Positions 24,612 to 33,328 are shown, counted from the first letter of the stretch. The stretch: DNA of 64,000 nucleotides from an uncultured Prevotellaceae bacterium (GCA_902774815.1 CACYJV010000008.1:35395-99394); one strand, 5' to 3'. Program-made: numbers and translations. Notes: generated by a model not told the origin, from the letters alone.

Positions 24612-25784
24612 TTATGTTTCTTCAGTATATTCGTAGTCTTCCAGGTCTTCGACATCTTCTAAATCGTCTTCGTCGATGTATTCAATGTCGTCGTCTTCGC
24701 CTTCCTGTTCCATCTCCAGCGCCAGATGCGAGAGGTCTTTGTCGCGGTGGATGAGTGTGTCGGTAGAGGTGATGACCTCCAATTTGTTCGACTCAGAGTT
24801 GAGTTCGCGCCACAAGACGTCCTTCAGTTCGTCGAGTCCGAAGCCCGTCACGGCCGAAATGAACACGACGGGCAGATCGTCGGGCAGGGTAGGACGCAGC
24901 ATATCAATGAGTTCCTGATCGAGCAGGTCGCACTTCGTCACGGCCAGCACGCGGTGTTTCGAGAGCATCTCGGGGTTGAACTGCTGCAACTCGTTGAGTA
25001 GGATGTCGTACTCATGGCGAATGTCATCGGTGTCGCCAGGAACCATGAAGAGCAGCAGTGAGTTGCGCTCAATGTGGCGCAGGAAACGTAGTCCCAGGCC
25101 GCGTCCTTCCGAAGCTCCCTCGATGATTCCAGGGATGTCGGCCATGACGAACGACTTTCCGTCGCGGTAAGCCACGATGCCAAGGCTGGGCTCCATCGTC
25201 GTAAAGGGGTAGTTGGCTATTTTCGGACGGGCATTCGACAGGGCTGAAACCAACGTTGACTTGCCGGCATTGGGGAATCCTACCAAGCCTACGTCGGCCA
25301 ATAGCTTCAGCTCAAGGATGATTGTCATCTCCTGCATGGGCTCGCCAGGCTGTGCAAAGCGCGGCGCCTGGTTGGTAGCTGTACGGAACTGGAAGTTGCC
25401 CAGGCCGCCTCGGCCTCCCTTGAGCAGCATGACCTCCTGTCCGTCGTAGTTCACGTCGCACACGAACTTGCCCGTTTCAGCATTGTAGACCACCGTTCCA
25501 GGCGGCACGTCGATGTAGACGTCCTTGCCGTCGGTGCCGTGGCACTTGTCCTTGCCACCGTTTCCGCCGTGTTCGGCGAAGATGTGGCGCTGGTAGCGCA
25601 GATGCAACAGCGTCCAATAGTTGTGGTTGCCACGCAGGATGATGTTGCCACCACGTCCTCCGTCGCCCCCGTCGGGACCGCCGTTGTAGTTGTATTTCAC
25701 GTGCTTCAGGTGCATACTGCCACGGCCTCCTTTACCCGAGCGGCACAGTATCTTCACGTAGTCAACGAAGTTCGATTCAGCCAT
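24612..25784 (-). CDS. obgE: Obg-family GTPase
   Basis: The 390-residue GTPase binds the 50S subunit and links ribosome assembly to growth. The glycine-rich Obg fold occupies about 1-158 ([31 protein letters not shown]). The G domain shows G1 [15 protein letters not shown]2 [10 protein letters not shown]3 [20 protein letters not shown]4 TKCD and G5 SAV. The acidic tail ([20 protein letters not shown]) is usual in Bacteroidetes Obg. Downstream is the M23 gene; upstream, 300 bp hold array 2 and the adk terminator. The hpt, adk, obgE order is, as far as I recall, common in Bacteroidales. Confidence 0.96.
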   Translation of the reverse strand: MAESNFVDYVKILCRSGKGGRGSMHLKHVKYNYNGGPDGGDGGRGGNIILRGNHNYWTLLHLRYQRHIFAEHGGNGGKDKCHGTDGKDVYIDVPPGTVVYNAETGKFVCDVNYDGQEVMLLKGGRGGLGNFQFRTATNQAPRFAQPGEPMQEMTIILELKLLADVGLVGFPNAGKSTLVSALSNARPKIANYPFTTMEPSLGIVAYRDGKSFVMADIPGIIEGASEGRGLGLRFLRHIERNSLLLFMVPGDTDDIRHEYDILLNELQQFNPEMLSKHRVLAVTKCDLLDQELIDMLRPTLPDDLPVVFISAVTGFGLDELKDVLWRELNSESNKLEVITSTDTLIHRDKDLSHLALEMEQEGEDDDIEYIDEDDLEDVEDLEDYEYTEET

Positions 25785-25803
25785 AATAGTTTGATTTGGG
25801 CTG

Positions 25804-25811
25804 CAAAGTTA
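25804..25811 (-). promoter_or_regulatory. -7 box of obgE
   Basis: On the minus strand this reads TAACTTTG, giving a leader of about 15 nt. It lies between the gene and repeat array 2. Confidence 0.5.
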
Positions 25812-25878
25812 CAAAAAAATGCTGAAAAACCGACATTTTTGTGCCATAAACTCGCTTTTCACCGTGTTGTGGAAGCCG

Positions 25879-25944
25879 AAAGCAATGCTTTGGCTGCCTC
25901 AAACCATTGCTTTCGCATGGCAAAAGCATAGCTTTTCGGGGCGT
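25879..25944. repeat. 22-bp-period palindrome array, 3 units (array 2)
   Basis: Units begin at 25879, 25901 and 25923, each exactly 22 bp. They open AAAGCAATGCTTT, AAACCATTGCTTT and AAAGCATAGCTTT, the family of array 1. A degenerate fourth unit may start at 25945. The array is in the obgE-adk intergenic space, upstream of the obgE promoter. Confidence 0.85.
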
Positions 25945-26013
25945 ATCTCATACCACGAAAGCAAGCGGGTGACAAGCATGATGAAGCAAACGGGGCGAGT
26001 GGGATTCATAAAA

Positions 26014-26045
26014 AATGAAGGTGAGCTTTACGACTCACCTTCATT
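26014..26045 (-). terminator. Terminator of adk
   Basis: AATGAAGGTGAG (26014-26025) pairs fully with CTCACCTTCATT (26034-26045); on the minus strand the stem is followed by a T run. It lies 39 bp past the adk stop. Confidence 0.88.
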
Positions 26046-26083
26046 AGAAATGTGGGAGGGCACGTTGGTCGGCCTCATTCATC

Positions 26084-26656
26084 CTAAAGGGCATCGATAA
26101 CGCTGCAGATATCGCCAAAGATACGGTCGAGATCGCCGAGGCCATCGATGTGGTTGCGGATGCCTTCGCGCTCGTACCACTCGATGAGGGGAGCGGTTTG
26201 CGAATGGTAAACGTCAAGGCGCTTCTTGATGGTTTCCTCGTTGTCGTCGCTGCGGCCACTCTGCTGGCCACGCAGGATGAGGCGTTTCATGAGCTCGTCC
26301 TCAGGAACGTCGAGCTCAATCATTGCTGCCACCTTGTGACCGCGCTCGGCGAGCATGGCCTTCAGGGCTTCGGCCTGCGGAATGGTGCGGGGGAAACCAT
26401 CGAAGATGACGCCTTTGTGGTCGCCACCGAACTTGTCGTAGACCGATGCCAGCATATCTACAATCAGCTGGTCGGGCACGAGCTGTCCCTGGTCAATGTA
26501 CTGGCGGGCTGTTTTGCCCAGTTCCGTACCATTTTTCATTTCGCTGCGCAGCACGTCGCCTGTAGAAATGTGCTCGAAGCCATACTTCTCAATCATCTTG
26601 TCGCTCTGCGTTCCTTTACCGGAACCAGGTGCGCCGAAAATAACGATGTTCTTCAT
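26084..26656 (-). CDS. adk: Adenylate kinase
   Basis: The 190-residue cytoplasmic enzyme interconverts ATP, AMP and ADP. The P-loop GAPGSGKGTQ is at residues 8-17, followed by HISTGDVLRSEM; the AMP site appears as FDGFPRTIPQAEAL. The lid is the short form (RGQQSGRSDDNEETIKKRL) without zinc cysteines, which explains the length. It lies 63 bp after hpt on the same strand with no clear promoter between, so the two are probably an operon ended by the terminator at 26014. Confidence 0.95.
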   Translation of the reverse strand: MKNIVIFGAPGSGKGTQSDKMIEKYGFEHISTGDVLRSEMKNGTELGKTARQYIDQGQLVPDQLIVDMLASVYDKFGGDHKGVIFDGFPRTIPQAEALKAMLAERGHKVAAMIELDVPEDELMKRLILRGQQSGRSDDNEETIKKRLDVYHSQTAPLIEWYEREGIRNHIDGLGDLDRIFGDICSVIDAL

Positions 26657-26719
26657 TGTTTTTGTTGATTATGTTTATTCTTTAATTCTTATAACTTTCG
26701 TTGACTTCATCGTCGTCTT

Positions 26720-27256
26720 TCATTCCACGATGGTATAGATATCTCTCAAGTTACGCCCCTGCTGATCGTAGTCAAGGCCATAGCCAACGATGAACTCGTT
26801 GGGTATTTCCAAGGCAGCATATTCGATGTTGAGGTCTACTTCCAGCTTCTCGGGCTTCACGAGCAGCGTGCAGATGTGGACGGAGGCTGGATTGCGGGTG
26901 CCAAGCGTCTCGATCATGCGCTGCATTGTACGACCTGTGTCGACGATATCTTCGACAATGATGATGTGACGGCCTGCGAGATTCTCATTGATACCAATGA
27001 CTTCGGTGACCTTTCCCGTCGATGTGGTGCCGGCATAGCTGGCTAGTTTCACGAAAGAAATCTCGCATGGAATGGTGATTTCGCGCAGGAGGTCGGCAGC
27101 AAAGATGAACGAACCATTTAGCACGGCAAGGAACAGTGGGTTCTTGTCGGCCATATCGTGGTTAATGCGCTCGGCGACAGCCTTCACGCGACGTAGGATT
27201 TCACTCTCGGGGATTGACGTTCGGAACGTCTTGTCATGTATTTTTACGGTACTCAT
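26720..27256 (-). CDS. hpt: Hypoxanthine phosphoribosyltransferase
   Basis: The 178-residue enzyme salvages hypoxanthine or guanine to IMP or GMP with PRPP. The PRPP-binding loop is HIIIVEDIVDTGRTMQRM, the pyrophosphate loop lies around LAVLNGSFIFAADLLREI, and the C-terminal FIVGYGLDYDQQGRNLRDIY is typical of bacterial Hpt. It is first of the hpt-adk unit and has its own promoter. Confidence 0.94.
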   Translation of the reverse strand: MSTVKIHDKTFRTSIPESEILRRVKAVAERINHDMADKNPLFLAVLNGSFIFAADLLREITIPCEISFVKLASYAGTTSTGKVTEVIGINENLAGRHIIIVEDIVDTGRTMQRMIETLGTRNPASVHICTLLVKPEKLEVDLNIEYAALEIPNEFIVGYGLDYDQQGRNLRDIYTIVE

Positions 27257-27294
27257 CTTGTAGATTGTTTCAATAGCTTTAAGCTTTCAATCTG

Positions 27295-27325
27295 CAAAGA
27301 TACGAATAAGCGAGCGAAATGCAAA
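27295..27325 (-). promoter_or_regulatory. Promoter of hpt-adk
   Basis: On the minus strand TTTG (27322-27325), 19 bp, TATCTTTG (27295-27302); the leader is about 35 nt. The -33 element lies in the left arm of the hairpin at 27317-27353. Confidence 0.55.
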
Positions 27326-27353
27326 AAGAAAAGCGAATTTTCTTTTTGCATTT
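27317..27353. terminator. Perfect 16-bp inverted repeat downstream of the amidohydrolase gene
   Basis: Positions 27317-27332 pair without mismatch with 27338-27353; the stem is A/T-rich with a 5-nt loop. A second hairpin, GTAACTT (27364-27370) with AAGTTAC (27382-27388), lies nearer the gene. Together they probably end transcription from the amidohydrolase gene on the minus strand. Confidence 0.55.
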
Positions 27354-27426
27354 CCGAACGTAAGTAACTTCGGCAAAGCCAAAGTTACTAAAAATCGAGC
27401 GCAGAACAAAGCAAATCCCAAAGATT

Positions 27427-28776
27427 TTATCTCTGCTTGCTGAAAATCAGTTTCATGGTTTCTGGGTCCAGTGGACTCATCGATGGCAGGCGCAGACTCT
27501 TCACCATATGCATGGTTCCTTGCTTGTACTTTTGGAAATGGTCGGTCTTCAGGTGTTGCTGATAGGCACTTTCCGAGGCATAGATTTCAAGGATTCTAAT
27601 CTGCGTGGAGTCTTCGGCACTTTGCATCGGGAACAAACAGATGACACCGGGCTCGCGCTCCACGCTGAGTCGATCTACTTCGCTGGCAAACGACAGGTAT
27701 TCCTCCAGATAGTCAGGATAAACTTCTATCTCAGCGATGCGGACAATCATCTTCCCATCGCTTGCGCTGGCAGCGGGCTTTGCTCCCGATAATCCGAAGA
27801 GCCACTCGGCATTCTTGTGTAAAAGCATCTCGCGGAAAGGAGCGAGGTCTGGCTCTGTTGTCAGGTACTGTTGCATGCGCTGGAGACTCTGAGTGAGCAC
27901 CTGAGGTGCCACGTAGGGATAGTCGGAGCCATAAAGAAGATGGTCGGGCGTCGTGATGGTGAGCATCATCCGTATGACCTCGGGCGAGTGGGCTCCTGCC
28001 AGATCATAGTAGAGGGCAGCCAGGTTCGCATCCCAGTCGATTTCGCCCACCATTTTGTTTATTTGCATGACCGGTGTGAGTGACTTCATGCGCGGCACTG
28101 CCAACGGCAGATAGGCTCCGCAATGGGGTACCACGACCTTAACCTCTGGATAGCGGGCCAGCACATTGCGCGTAATCATGTTCGTCACGGCACGAGTGGT
28201 TTCCGAGAGATACTCTTGCATGGCCAGCGGTGTCTGTTGCATCACCTGACGGTTGACGGGCTCCGGGCGATGTGGATGCAGGATGACGACAGTCCGTCGC
28301 TCGTTCAGCACGGAGAAAAGCGTGTCGAGTTCGGGCGCACCGAGATACTGCCCCTGCACGTTCGTCGCCAGCTTGATACCATCGGCTTTCAGCGTGTCAA
28401 GGGCATAGATAGCTTCCTTAATGGCAGCCTCTACGTCGGGCAGGGGCAAGGCTGCACAGAAGAGAAAGCGTCCTGGGTGTTCTTTTTTGATGCGTGCCGC
28501 AGTCTCATTGGTCTGCCTGATGATGCTGGCTGACGAAGGTTGCGGCGCTGCCAAAGTCAACACCGACGTCTGCACGCCAGCTTCGTCCATCCATTGTATA
28601 TGCTTCTCTACGTCATATTGGGGCAAGGGAAATCCCTCGTCTATCAACCGGCCTTCGCCTTCAAGGGCTTCGACGAACTCAGTAGGTAGCAGGTGGGCGT
28701 GAACGTCAACGACACCCTGTGAATTGATACCCATTGTTGCCATTAAAACTGCGATAAAAGTAATGATTCGATTCAT
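27427..28776 (-). CDS. Exported amidohydrolase fused to an ABM (antibiotic biosynthesis monooxygenase) domain
   Basis: The 449-residue protein has a short signal-like N-terminus (MNRIITFIAVLMATMGINSQ). Residues of about 22-340 form an amidohydrolase_2/ACMSD-like barrel: metal-binding DVHAHLLP, an inner His in VVVPHCGAYLPLA and an acidic active-site block LLYGSDYPYV. After a linker (SGAKPAASASDG), residues of about 352-440 form a ferredoxin-like ABM domain (VRIAEIEVYPDYLEEYLSFA, REPGVICLFPMQ, HLKTDHFQKYKQGTM). Both parts act on small organic molecules, but the substrate is unknown. Export is unusual for either domain. Its promoter nearly touches the ATG. Confidence 0.82.
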   Translation of the reverse strand: MNRIITFIAVLMATMGINSQGVVDVHAHLLPTEFVEALEGEGRLIDEGFPLPQYDVEKHIQWMDEAGVQTSVLTLAAPQPSSASIIRQTNETAARIKKEHPGRFLFCAALPLPDVEAAIKEAIYALDTLKADGIKLATNVQGQYLGAPELDTLFSVLNERRTVVILHPHRPEPVNRQVMQQTPLAMQEYLSETTRAVTNMITRNVLARYPEVKVVVPHCGAYLPLAVPRMKSLTPVMQINKMVGEIDWDANLAALYYDLAGAHSPEVIRMMLTITTPDHLLYGSDYPYVAPQVLTQSLQRMQQYLTTEPDLAPFREMLLHKNAEWLFGLSGAKPAASASDGKMIVRIAEIEVYPDYLEEYLSFASEVDRLSVEREPGVICLFPMQSAEDSTQIRILEIYASESAYQQHLKTDHFQKYKQGTMHMVKSLRLPSMSPLDPETMKLIFSKQR

Positions 28777-28781
28777 GTCTG

Positions 28782-28789
28782 CAAAGATA
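28782..28789 (-). promoter_or_regulatory. -7 box of the amidohydrolase gene, almost on the start codon
   Basis: On the minus strand this reads TATCTTTG, only 5 bp before the ATG at 28776; no clear -33 element. Confidence 0.45.
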
Positions 28790-28946
28790 CGTCAAACATT
28801 CCACACTTCGTTTACGTGATTTGTGGTTTTATCTACCATATTTACGGATTCTACAACAAACGCACGCATTTCTTAAGTGCATGCGGCTGTTTGACGATGT
28901 TGATGAGCGTCGCCCGTGAAAGGTATGAACGATGTTCTTTCGGTCT

Positions 28947-31307
28947 TTATCTCATCCTTTCCAGCAGGTTGGCCAGCTCTTCCAAATCACGAGGATCTAC
29001 CTTCAAGTCCAGCAGACGGCCTTCGCGGTCGAACAGTTTGTAGGTCGGAAACTCGTGAACGTTCAAGTGGCGCTCAATGGCCTTCTGCTGCTCTTCGGGC
29101 AGGTTGAAATGAGCTACATTGGGTCCGCTTACGTTGTACTCCTTGATGATGTTCTCCCACGAGTACTGCGGACTGCGGTTTGCCAGATAGATGAACTCGA
29201 TGTCGAAGTCCTTCAGTCGGGCGTACTCCTCGGTTGAGTGCGAGAGGGCTTCCTTACACGGGCCACACCACGTGCCCCAGATGTCGAGAAGCACGAACTT
29301 GCCCTTGTAGGGCTCCAAGATTTTCTTCAGCAGTGCCTCGCCTTCGCTGAGGCCTTTCAGCTCGTCCGACGACTTCAGCACCAGCCTGTCGAACTCGCGG
29401 TTCTCGATGGCGAGGTAGTGGTCGTTCTTTTTTTCAATCATTGCGCGGCAAACGGGGTCGCCAATCATCGTTTTCACAGTGTCTATCACACTTGACAGCA
29501 GCGACGCACGTTCGTGGTCAATATGTTCTACTACTTTCCGCGTGAGCCAAATGTTCTTGATGAACGGATCGGCACCGAGCGAATCGAGCGTCAGTACGTG
29601 TTCTTTCAGTGTGTTGACGAGCAGTCCGCCATTGATCATCTTTCGTGCTTTAGGCGTTTCAAAAATCTTGTTCACCTCATTGACCAGGTCGGCATTCTGT
29701 GCGTTCACCTCTTCCGACTTGCGTATCTTCCCTTCGACAGTGGGCTCGGCATCGATGAGGGGCATAATCTCTTTTGCCCATTTGGCCCAGCGATCGAGCA
29801 GTGCGAGTTCCTCCTCGTTCGAGGCATATTCCGTATAGTGGTCAAGAGCATTGTACGCAATTACGGCATTGCGTGCATCTGCGGCATCACTCAGATAGTC
29901 ACGCAGGAACATGCTGAGGTCGCGGTACAGCGTGTAGGGCTTAGGCAGGTTTTCCCAAAAAGTGTTGTAGGCAAATTTACGGGCGTTGCTCGTGAGATGG
30001 AAATTCTGGCCACTGAAACGAGCCTGTCCGAAATCACGTGCCTGTTGCCAAAGCGTGTGTCCCTTTCTGAAGCTATTGAAGCGCGTCGAGAGTGTTGGGT
30101 GGGTCTCGCAGAGCAAGTCGATGTTGGCGCTCTGTGCCTTCAGAAGACTATCGACAGAGGCTATGTACTGGTCGAAGTCGGCACCACGCTCCATGCGAAG
30201 GGACTTCCAGTCGAGCGGAAACCTGAACAGCTCGTTCTGCAGGCGGCAGTCGTCGCCCATGAAGTAGCGGCGACCTTCCTTGAAGTCGTAAAGCAGAAAA
30301 TAGGTCTTACCCGGTTCCAGCATATTGATGACGAAGCAGCGCCGCCAGTCGCAATAGAACTCCGTGCTGTTCAGGATGGGAATCTTCACCGTGAAACGTC
30401 CCAGTGAGTCCAAATCGGCATAGACATCCTCCTGCTCGTCGGTGTAGAGGTTCTGATAGCCGAACTCGAAAGTCTTCAACTGTTTGAAGTGTTCCGGCAT
30501 GTCCTTGATCCACCCCACCACGGTCACGGTATCTGTCTTGTAGCCCGTGTCGACGAAGTCGGTGCGCGTGTCCTTTGCCGGGTAGTCAGGCATGAAGCGG
30601 CTGGTAATCATTTCGTATGTCACCTTCTGCTGGCCGATTTGCATGGTGCGCGTACCTTTCTTGTCTTTACCCACAGCGACCTTCAGCACGTCGTTGCCAT
30701 TCTGCATCACGATGTAGGCCTCGCCCGTCTTCGGATTCACGTCGCGCTGCTTGTAGTCCCAGAACTTGCAGTCGTAGATGGCACATTCTTCGCAGAACGC
30801 AATCTTCCAGTCGCCTTGAGCGTCGCGCCAATACGAGGGGAAAAGTTGCTTCCAACGCTCTTCCACAGGTTTGATGCCCTTTATCTGGAAAGCACCGTTG
30901 CCGTCGCCCTCGACGAAGTCGAACGAACGAGTGCCCTTCGGCAGCGGCTGGAAGTGGAACACCATGTCGCGTCGCCCATCCTTTCCTGTCTGCACAAACT
31001 TGTTGAGTTCAATGCCGTCGGCCAACTTGAGGGCATAGCGTTTGCCTCCCGCTTTCAGGTAGGTGTCGCCAACAAACTGGAAACTGTATTCTGGGTAGTC
31101 CGAGCGTTGCCTGGCGGTGATGTACACCACCGTCTCATCGGCTTTCAACTCCACCTTTGTCACGTCAAGGGCGAGGTAGAAGAAACCGTCGCCGTAGTCT
31201 GTTCCATATTCTGTGGCGGGTTGTTCCCATACCATTGTCTTCTCTTTTGCCTGCCCGGCCATTGCCATCAGGACCAGGAGAATGCTGAGAATCGTTTTCT
31301 TGTTCAT
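28947..31307 (-). CDS. Large exported protein with C-terminal TlpA/ResA-type thioredoxin domain
   Basis: The 786-residue protein has a signal peptide (MNKKTILSILLVLMAMAGQA). The last 140 residues are a thioredoxin domain with active site DIWGTWCGPCKEALSHS and cis-Pro region NVHEFPTYKLFD. The first 640 residues are beta-rich then helical and I cannot name them; this layout is frequent in Bacteroidales exported thioredoxins. It probably reduces or exchanges disulfides in the periplasm, with partners unknown. One of its own Cys pairs lies in FCEECAIYDCKFW. It has its own promoter, directly downstream of the flavodoxin terminator. Confidence 0.85.
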   Translation of the reverse strand: MNKKTILSILLVLMAMAGQAKEKTMVWEQPATEYGTDYGDGFFYLALDVTKVELKADETVVYITARQRSDYPEYSFQFVGDTYLKAGGKRYALKLADGIELNKFVQTGKDGRRDMVFHFQPLPKGTRSFDFVEGDGNGAFQIKGIKPVEERWKQLFPSYWRDAQGDWKIAFCEECAIYDCKFWDYKQRDVNPKTGEAYIVMQNGNDVLKVAVGKDKKGTRTMQIGQQKVTYEMITSRFMPDYPAKDTRTDFVDTGYKTDTVTVVGWIKDMPEHFKQLKTFEFGYQNLYTDEQEDVYADLDSLGRFTVKIPILNSTEFYCDWRRCFVINMLEPGKTYFLLYDFKEGRRYFMGDDCRLQNELFRFPLDWKSLRMERGADFDQYIASVDSLLKAQSANIDLLCETHPTLSTRFNSFRKGHTLWQQARDFGQARFSGQNFHLTSNARKFAYNTFWENLPKPYTLYRDLSMFLRDYLSDAADARNAVIAYNALDHYTEYASNEEELALLDRWAKWAKEIMPLIDAEPTVEGKIRKSEEVNAQNADLVNEVNKIFETPKARKMINGGLLVNTLKEHVLTLDSLGADPFIKNIWLTRKVVEHIDHERASLLSSVIDTVKTMIGDPVCRAMIEKKNDHYLAIENREFDRLVLKSSDELKGLSEGEALLKKILEPYKGKFVLLDIWGTWCGPCKEALSHSTEEYARLKDFDIEFIYLANRSPQYSWENIIKEYNVSGPNVAHFNLPEEQQKAIERHLNVHEFPTYKLFDREGRLLDLKVDPRDLEELANLLERMR

Positions 31308-31362
31308 TGTGAGTTTTGTCAGTATTGTTTTGCTTATGTGTGTGATGTCTGTTGCGAAGTTG

Positions 31363-31393
31363 CAAAATTACAAAAAATCCGCGAAACTCCAAA
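31363..31393 (-). promoter_or_regulatory. Promoter of the exported thioredoxin gene
   Basis: On the minus strand TTTG (31390-31393), 19 bp, TAATTTTG (31363-31370). The -33 element lies in the loop of the flavodoxin terminator. Confidence 0.6.
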
Positions 31394-31408
31394 CAAGTCT
31401 CGCGGATT
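31376..31408 (-). terminator. Terminator of the flavodoxin gene
   Basis: AATCCGCGA (31376-31384) pairs with TCGCGGATT (31400-31408); on the minus strand TTTTTG follows. Confidence 0.75.
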
Positions 31409-31431
31409 ATTTTATTACAGAAGAATGGCCT

Positions 31432-32208
31432 TCACTCTACAATCCTTTTCTCGCCGTTCACAATGTAGATGCCCTTTGGAAGAGCTGATAGTTGATAGTT
31501 GAGAGTTGTTGGTCGTCCGCTGAGGTCATAGACGACAGCATTTTCCATTCTCCGTTTTCCATTTTCAATTTGAACGATGCCCGTCACCTTTTGGAAGTCA
31601 ATGGTGTTGAGCCAGTTCTTGATCAGCATGCTACGATTAGAGCGATTCGAGTTGTTGATCCAAAGATTCTCACTGAAGTAGTTCCCGTCAGGAACGAGCC
31701 GTTTGCAGTCGGCAACGACGCCGCTGATGCCACTGCTGGCACTCGACACGATCAGTCCGATGTTCTTCTCAGCCATTTCAGGACCGGCACCGAAGAGGTA
31801 AGCCTGCATGATGGCAGCCATCTGGCTCCACCACAGCGGTGTCACGATGATGATGTTCTGGTAGTCGTCCAACGATGTCGTCACCTCATCGATGGCAGGA
31901 TAGCTGCCGGCATCATTCGGGTTTGCCTTGATGGCGTTCAGCAGCTGGGTGCCAAGGGCATAGCCGTTGGCCTCATACTGCAGCCCCTTCTCGGCAGGCT
32001 GAATCTCCAGCACGTCGGCCTCAATCTGACTGGTCAGCGTCGTCACGATGTCGCGACAGTTGCCCGTGTAGCTGTAGTACACCACCAGCGTCTTGCCCGC
32101 CTTCATAGTGGTCTGCGCGTTCACCTGACCATCTTCGTCGTTGCTGCAAGCCACGGCCAGCAGGCATAAGACCGTCAGCAACATTCTGCATATCATACTG
32201 CTCTTCAT
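31432..32208 (-). CDS. Lipoprotein flavodoxin with a sorting-like C-terminal tail
   Basis: The 258-residue protein begins with a lipoprotein signal (lipobox LLAVAC, Cys near residue 21). Residues of about 38-200 are a flavodoxin_4-like domain: phosphate loop VVYYSYTGNCRDIV, ring-stacking region VTPLWWSQMAAIM and IGLIVSSASSG. The end reads VVYDLSGRP then PKGIYIVNGEKRIVE, the tail of much larger surface proteins here. The linker before the tail (IENGKRRMEN, LNYQLS) is coded by AATTG/GATAGTTG-type intergenic repeats. A lipid anchor plus such a tail on an electron carrier is unusual. The aldo/keto reductase gene upstream ends 15 bp before, so the two form an operon. Confidence 0.83.
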   Translation of the reverse strand: MKSSMICRMLLTVLCLLAVACSNDEDGQVNAQTTMKAGKTLVVYYSYTGNCRDIVTTLTSQIEADVLEIQPAEKGLQYEANGYALGTQLLNAIKANPNDAGSYPAIDEVTTSLDDYQNIIIVTPLWWSQMAAIMQAYLFGAGPEMAEKNIGLIVSSASSGISGVVADCKRLVPDGNYFSENLWINNSNRSNRSMLIKNWLNTIDFQKVTGIVQIENGKRRMENAVVYDLSGRPTTLNYQLSALPKGIYIVNGEKRIVE

Positions 32209-32223
32209 ATCGTCGTCGTTTTT

Positions 32224-33159
32224 TTATTCCATTGAGTGTTCCCAACCGCCACGGGTGTCAATGCCGGTGGCATCGGCGAGCTGCTCCAGACGGGCCACTT
32301 CCTCGGCTGTCAGCACGATGTCGGCAGCTTCGGCAGCCTCGACGACGTGACGCTCCTTCGTGGCACCAATGAGGGGCGTCGCTCCTTTGGCGATGGCCCA
32401 GGCAATGCCAATCTGCGAACACGATGCACCGTACTTCCGTCCGATGGAGGTCATCTCGTCGGTCAGTGCCTCCAGCTGCGGCAGCACGGGGTTGTACTTC
32501 TTGCCGCGGTCGCTCTCGGCAGGCAGCGGGTTATCCTTATTGTATTTACCTGACAGCGCGCCTTGCTCCAGCACCATGTAGGCCCAGAACTCGATGCCCT
32601 GCTCCTTGCAGTAGTCCAGCACGCCGCCTTTCTCCGACGAACGGTAGAGCAGCGAGAAGTGGTTCTGCACGGCGCTCACCTTGAAGTCGGCCTCGCCCAG
32701 AATCTCGTTGGCACGACGAATCTCGGCAATGTTGTGGTTCGAAACGCCCACGCGCTTCACCTTTCCCGACTGCAGCAGTGGAATCAATCCCGGTGTCCAG
32801 CGCTCCACGTCCATAGGGTTGTGAATCCAGTAGATGTCGATGTAGTCGCAGCCCATACGTTCGATGCTGGCATCGGCCATCTTCTCCACCGAGTTCTCGT
32901 AGATCTCGGCAATCTGAGGAGTGAATTTCGTCGAAATCAGCACGTCCTCGCGCTCGAATGGCTTGGCCAGCGCGCCCAGAATGCGCTCCGACTCGCCCAT
33001 GCCATAGACGGTAGCCGTGTCCCAGAGGTTCAGTCCTGCCTTCATGGCAGCCTCGAACACGGGCTTCAGGTTCTCAACGTCAGTATTACTTCCAAACACG
33101 GTGTCGCCACCGAATGCTCCTGCGCCCCAGGCCCAGGTTCCTAATGCAATCTTTTTCAT
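32224..33159 (-). CDS. Aldo/keto reductase
   Basis: The 311-residue NADPH-dependent oxidoreductase has the (beta/alpha)8 pattern of the family. Three tetrad positions are visible: Asp and Tyr in LWDTATVYGMGESERILG, Lys in VLISTKFTPQI and His in DIYWIHNPMDVERW. The C-terminal cofactor site is GATPLIGATKERHVVEAAEA. No signal peptide, so cytoplasmic; substrate unknown. It is followed by the flavodoxin gene 15 bp away, suggesting a shared redox task, and is transcribed away from the small gene and AraC-type regulator at 33449-34816, which may control it. Confidence 0.9.
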   Translation of the reverse strand: MKKIALGTWAWGAGAFGGDTVFGSNTDVENLKPVFEAAMKAGLNLWDTATVYGMGESERILGALAKPFEREDVLISTKFTPQIAEIYENSVEKMADASIERMGCDYIDIYWIHNPMDVERWTPGLIPLLQSGKVKRVGVSNHNIAEIRRANEILGEADFKVSAVQNHFSLLYRSSEKGGVLDYCKEQGIEFWAYMVLEQGALSGKYNKDNPLPAESDRGKKYNPVLPQLEALTDEMTSIGRKYGASCSQIGIAWAIAKGATPLIGATKERHVVEAAEAADIVLTAEEVARLEQLADATGIDTRGGWEHSME

Positions 33160-33193
33160 TTTCTATTTACCTTTTTACTTTTATGTTTTTTCC

Positions 33194-33220
33194 CACAGAT
33201 TACACAGATTTCACAGATTA
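33194..33220. repeat. Three tandem 9-bp repeats
   Basis: CACAGATTA, CACAGATTT and CACAGATTA follow one another in the leader of the aldo/keto reductase gene. Confidence 0.8.
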
Positions 33221-33272
33221 TATTTTTCTAATTTGTTTCCGACCTTTTTCCTTTTATGAAATGCTTCTCAGT

Positions 33273-33324
33273 CGCAAAGGGTAATCATAATTATCAATTG
33301 TCAATTATCCATTATCAATTATCG
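33273..33324 (-). repeat. Dispersed A/T-rich repeat related to the his spacers
   Basis: Read on the minus strand this holds several AATTGATAATTG-type units and ends GATTACCCTTTGCG, as in the hisB-hisG and hisG-hisD spacers. Confidence 0.7.
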
Positions 33325-33328
33325 TTTG

